Source: Bacillota bacterium (GTDB lineage Bacteria; Bacillota; Clostridia; Peptostreptococcales; Anaerovoracaceae). From it: a stretch of DNA of 7,667 nucleotides. Every line of letters begins with the position of its first letter. Within the stretch, counting starts at the first letter, position 1. The position numbers and the translations under genes were made by a program. The notes under the pieces are model-generated. The model did no database searches, was not told the origin of the DNA, and saw only the letters and a list, made by a program, of their open reading frames with translations. The stretch lies in the NCBI GenBank assembly GCA_016287035.1, contig JAEEVI010000151.1:1-7667 (forward strand), written 5' to 3'. Shown here in pieces: positions 6,258-7,667 of this stretch.

Positions 6258-7040
6258 ATGGATCAGAACGAAAGAAGGCTCTATCTGATAAAGGCTCTTA
6301 CGGCCGAGCAGGAGCAGTACGCAGACATCGAGATCCCCGAAGACGAGGACGGTCAGCGCCAGCTGCTGCGCGCCCTGATGAACGTGCGCGTCGCCGCGCC
6401 GGTCACGCCGGAGTTCGAGAGGGTGCAGGACGAGTACCTCCGTCAGGTCAACGCGGAAAGGGGGATCGTCACGCTCGACATGCTCGAGCCGGTCCTTCCG
6501 GACATCTACCTCTGGCAGGGCGACATAACGCGGCTCGCGTGCGGCGCGATAGTGAACGCCGCGAACAGCGGCATGACGGGCTGCTACAGGCCGAACCACA
6601 ACTGTATCGACAACTGCATCCACACCTACGCGGGCGTGCAGCTGCGCAATTACTGCAGCGAGCTTATGCAGAAGCAGGGCTACGAGGAGCCCACCGGGCA
6701 GGCGAAGATAACGCCGGCCTTCAACCTCCCGTGCCGCTGGGTGATCCACACCGTCGGGCCTGTCGTGCAGTGGAAGCTGCACCGCGAGCACGAATCGCTC
6801 CTCGAGTCCTGCTACAGGTCGTGCCTGGCCCTCGCTGACGAGTACGGGGCCGGCAGCATAGCTTTCTGCTGCATCTCCACCGGGGTGTTCATGTTCCCGA
6901 ACCAGAGGGCCGCTGAGATCGCCGTGGAGGCGGTCAGCTCCTACAAGGCCCGCACCGGCAGCGGCATAAAGGTCGTATTCAACGTCTTCAAGGACGAGGA
7001 CCTGGCGATATACAGGAGCCTGCTCGCGCAGCAGATATAG
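6258..7040 (+). CDS. Zinc-type macrodomain protein, probable protein-ADP-ribose hydrolase
   Basis: 260 residues, the usual size of the bacterial zinc-containing macrodomain group known from Staphylococcus and Streptococcus. A helical N-terminal extension (about 1-80) precedes the macro fold. WQGDIT at 86-91 and NAANS at 100-104 are the adenine- and ribose-binding loops. Residues 108-118 carry GCYRPNHNCID, the zinc signature, with Cys109, His114 and Cys116 as likely ligands. STGVFMFP at 207-214 is the diphosphate-binding loop. Characterised members remove ADP-ribose from modified proteins in a zinc-dependent way. In some Gram-positive pathogens the gene sits with a SirTM sirtuin, a lipoyl-carrier GcvH-like protein and a lipoate ligase. 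None of these is visible next to it here, although the right side is only seen to 7667. The protein is cytoplasmic, with no signal peptide. It has its own promoter, divergent from the transglutaminase-like gene. The family is clear; the target is unknown. Confidence 0.93.
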   Translation: MDQNERRLYLIKALTAEQEQYADIEIPEDEDGQRQLLRALMNVRVAAPVTPEFERVQDEYLRQVNAERGIVTLDMLEPVLPDIYLWQGDITRLACGAIVNAANSGMTGCYRPNHNCIDNCIHTYAGVQLRNYCSELMQKQGYEEPTGQAKITPAFNLPCRWVIHTVGPVVQWKLHREHESLLESCYRSCLALADEYGAGSIAFCCISTGVFMFPNQRAAEIAVEAVSSYKARTGSGIKVVFNVFKDEDLAIYRSLLAQQI

Positions 7041-7059
7041 CGCTTCCTTCGGGTAAGCG
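7041..7059 (+). other. Hairpin with TTCG loop directly after the macrodomain stop codon
   Basis: CGCTTCC, loop TTCG, then GGTAAGCG pair as CGCTT/AAGCG plus CC/GG with one bulged T, closed by the stable C(UUCG)G tetraloop. It starts one base after the TAG stop. There is no following T run, so it is not a standard intrinsic terminator; it may protect the mRNA 3' end or slow the polymerase. Confidence 0.5.
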
Positions 7060-7076
7060 GAATCGCTCCGGCCGCG

Positions 7077-7205
7077 GCGTCTGCCTGACGCGCTTACCGT
7101 AAGCACTTGCCATTAGCGTCTGGGTGAGCGCCTGCCGCATGTTCCTGCTGCGGGCGCCTGCCTGACGCGCTTGCCGCATGTTTCTGCCGTGAGCGCCTGC
7201 GTCAC
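7077..7205. repeat. Degenerate 13-nt tandem repeat, about ten units
   Basis: The stretch parses into consecutive 13-nt units (one of 12 nt) beginning at 7077, 7090, 7103, 7116, 7128, 7141, 7154, 7167, 7180 and 7193. Most match GCGCYTGCCGNAN; examples are GCGTCTGCCTGAC, GCGCTTGCCGCAT and GCGCCTGCCTGAC. A higher-order 39-nt duplication is visible: units 5-7 (7128-7166) match units 8-10 (7167-7205) at 32 of 39 positions. A very decayed eleventh unit may follow at 7206-7218. Because 13 is not a multiple of 3, the array is unlikely to be coding. Its function is unknown. Confidence 0.8.
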
Positions 7206-7282
7206 GCTCTCTTATCCTGCCTCCATCCGCCGAAAAACACCAACATCCCGTCTATCTTGCTATTCCGCAAAAAAGGAGGCTC

Positions 7283-7305
7283 TCTGCAAGACCGTATCTT
7301 GCAGA
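7283..7305. repeat. Perfect 9-bp inverted repeat with 5-nt loop
   Basis: TCTGCAAGA, loop CCGTA, then TCTTGCAGA. It is formed by the end of the first 37-nt unit and the start of the second, and is the strongest hairpin in the array after the terminator. Confidence 0.75.
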
Positions 7306-7325
7306 AGTGGCTGTTTTTAGTTCTG

Positions 7326-7397
7326 AAGCAAGACGATCCAACCGTTCGCGGGCTATTTTGTTGCAGAGATCTCCTGCGCGGATTTTTTGTCTTGCTT
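7326..7397. repeat. Long-range 9-bp inverted repeat enclosing a nested stem
   Basis: AAGCAAGAC (7326-7334) pairs with GTCTTGCTT (7389-7397). Inside, ATCC (7336-7339) can pair with GGAT (7380-7383), and a GCAGAGATCTCCTGC element (7363-7377) contains the palindrome GAGATCTC. The whole could fold into one branched or extended stem. Confidence 0.5.
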
Positions 7398-7452
7398 TCC
7401 TTCAAAAAATGATGTCCTGAGCAAGAATTCTCTTGGCAAATGCGGTCCAAAA

Positions 7453-7484
7453 GGGCCTCGTTGCAAGAAATGAGGCCCCTTTTT
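7453..7484. terminator. Bidirectional intrinsic terminator
   Basis: GGGCCTC (7453-7459) pairs with GAGGCCC (7472-7478) across a 12-nt loop. On the plus strand this is followed by C and five T (7480-7484). On the minus strand the same stem is followed by TTTT from the A run at 7449-7452, so it can stop transcription from both sides. The loop itself holds the last GCAAGA of the repeat array. It probably ends the macrodomain transcript or an RNA from the repeat region. Confidence 0.85.
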
Positions 7485-7580
7485 AAAAATTTCCCCGAAC
7501 GACCCCGAAAATCCGCGTGCTGCCTCCGAATAGTATGGTGCAGGGGGGAGATATCCCTCGAACAAACGCGTCTTACGCGG

Positions 7581-7593
7581 CCGGCGATGCCGG
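7581..7593 (+). other. Small hairpin upstream of the last gene's ribosome site
   Basis: CCGGC, loop GAT, GCCGG gives a 5-bp GC stem ending 12 nt before the AAGGAG site. It may shape the leader of the downstream gene, but a stem this short can occur by chance in GC-rich DNA. Confidence 0.35.
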
Positions 7594-7605
7594 GGCAGTG
7601 ATAAA

Positions 7606-7611
7606 AAGGAG
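7606..7611 (+). promoter_or_regulatory. Ribosome binding site of the truncated last gene
   Basis: AAGGAG lies 9 nt before ATG 7621 in an A-rich context. It is a strong Shine-Dalgarno match and the main support that 7621 is a real start. Confidence 0.75.
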
Positions 7612-7620
7612 AAACAGAAG

Positions 7621-7667
7621 ATGTACGATACGGATAACAAAAATATGAAAGATACGGATAATAAAAA
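7621..7667 (+). CDS. Start of an unidentified gene, cut by the right edge
   Basis: ATG 7621 follows a strong ribosome site and the frame is open to the end of the window. Only 15 residues are visible: MYDTDNK, then NMK, then DTDNK. They are hydrophilic and contain an 8-residue repeat (DTDNKNMK, then DTDNK), with a 24-nt DNA period and 16 of 17 bases identical between 7627-7643 and 7651-7667. There is no signal peptide in what is visible. The family cannot be named from this much. The A-rich codons (AAC, AAA, AAT) differ from the GC-rich genes to the left, which may be an ordinary initiation-region effect or a sign of different origin. Confidence 0.6.
   Translation, partial: MYDTDNKNMKDTDNK

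Larger units (their letters stand above)
7255..7468. repeat. Array of four 37-nt units bounded by TCTTGC and GCAAGA
   Basis: Four units start with TCTTGC (the last with TCTTGG) and end with GCAAGA: 7255-7291, 7297-7333, 7390-7426 and 7431-7468. Each holds 25 or 26 internal bases. Units one and two are 5 nt apart, three and four are 4 nt apart, and a 56-nt gap containing a weaker GCAGAG/TCCTGC pair separates the middle two. Units one and three agree at about 15 of 25 internal positions and share a run of six A. Each unit has inverted ends, and neighbouring ends also pair with each other. The layout recalls REP/BIME- or MITE-like mosaics, or a structured RNA; which one is inference. Confidence 0.7.
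7041..7620. other. Gene-free region of 580 nt with stacked repeats and a terminator
   Basis: No open frame here has a credible start, ribosome site or recognisable protein. From left to right it holds a stop-proximal hairpin, a GC-rich 13-nt tandem repeat (7077-7205), a more AT-rich array of TCTTGC/GCAAGA-bounded units (7255-7468), a bidirectional terminator (7453-7484), and about 135 nt that probably carry the leader of the next gene. Base composition changes visibly near 7210. No convincing promoter for the downstream gene was found. Confidence 0.75.

Noticed and set aside
7202..7450. Minus-strand frame of 82 codons across the repeat array
   Set aside because: It starts at TTG inside the terminator, lacks an independent ribosome site and is made from the inverted repeats; it looks like a by-product of the array.
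7077..7468. CRISPR array
   Set aside because: The 13-nt units are contiguous and degenerate with no spacers. The hexamer-bounded units have different interiors and 4-5 nt gaps. No cas gene is present.
7353..7640. Minus-strand frame of 95 codons at the right edge
   Set aside because: It crosses the terminator and the ribosome site of the last gene and has no supporting signal.
1..7667. tRNA, rRNA, insertion sequence or transposase
   Set aside because: No T-loop-like or rRNA core sequence, and no transposase-like protein in any credible frame.

Overview
The window is about 7.7 kb of GC-rich bacterial DNA. Strong AGGAGG-type ribosome sites, sigma-A-like TATAAT boxes, a copper-amine-oxidase-type stalk domain, a GLUG surface protein and a zinc-type macrodomain point to a Gram-positive-type Firmicute, probably a high-GC member of the Clostridia. 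This placement is inferred from gene content and signals; no rRNA or marker gene is present to confirm it.

Layout. (1) 2-1369, plus strand: the C-terminal part of an MMPL/RND-family membrane exporter, cut by the left edge. (2) 1359-4412, plus strand: a 1017-residue exported, membrane-anchored GLUG-repeat protein whose repeat region is split by a helical coiled-coil insert. It overlaps the exporter gene by 11 nt, so the two are almost certainly one translationally coupled unit acting at the cell surface. (3) 4446-4952, plus strand: an IPP-isomerase-like Nudix hydrolase with its own extended -10 promoter lying over the stop codon of the GLUG gene. (4) 4931-6130, minus strand: a secreted transglutaminase-like protein with an N-terminal stalk domain. 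Its 3' end overlaps the Nudix gene tail to tail by 22 nt. (5) 6131-6257: a compact divergent promoter region with a GC-rich palindrome. (6) 6258-7040, plus strand: a zinc-type macrodomain protein, a probable protein-ADP-ribose hydrolase. (7) 7041-7620: 580 nt without a convincing gene but full of structure. It holds a stop-proximal hairpin, about ten tandem copies of a 13-nt repeat, an array of 37-nt units bounded by TCTTGC and GCAAGA, and a bidirectional terminator. (8) 7621 to the right edge: the first 15 codons of a new gene with a strong ribosome site and an 8-residue repeat at its N-terminus.

How the genes fit together. The exporter and GLUG protein look like a dedicated envelope export and surface-display pair. 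The transglutaminase-like protein is also exported. The Nudix and macrodomain enzymes are cytoplasmic nucleotide or ADP-ribose housekeeping enzymes, each apparently with its own promoter. The least explained DNA is 7041-7490, where two different repeat architectures lie side by side and end in a terminator.
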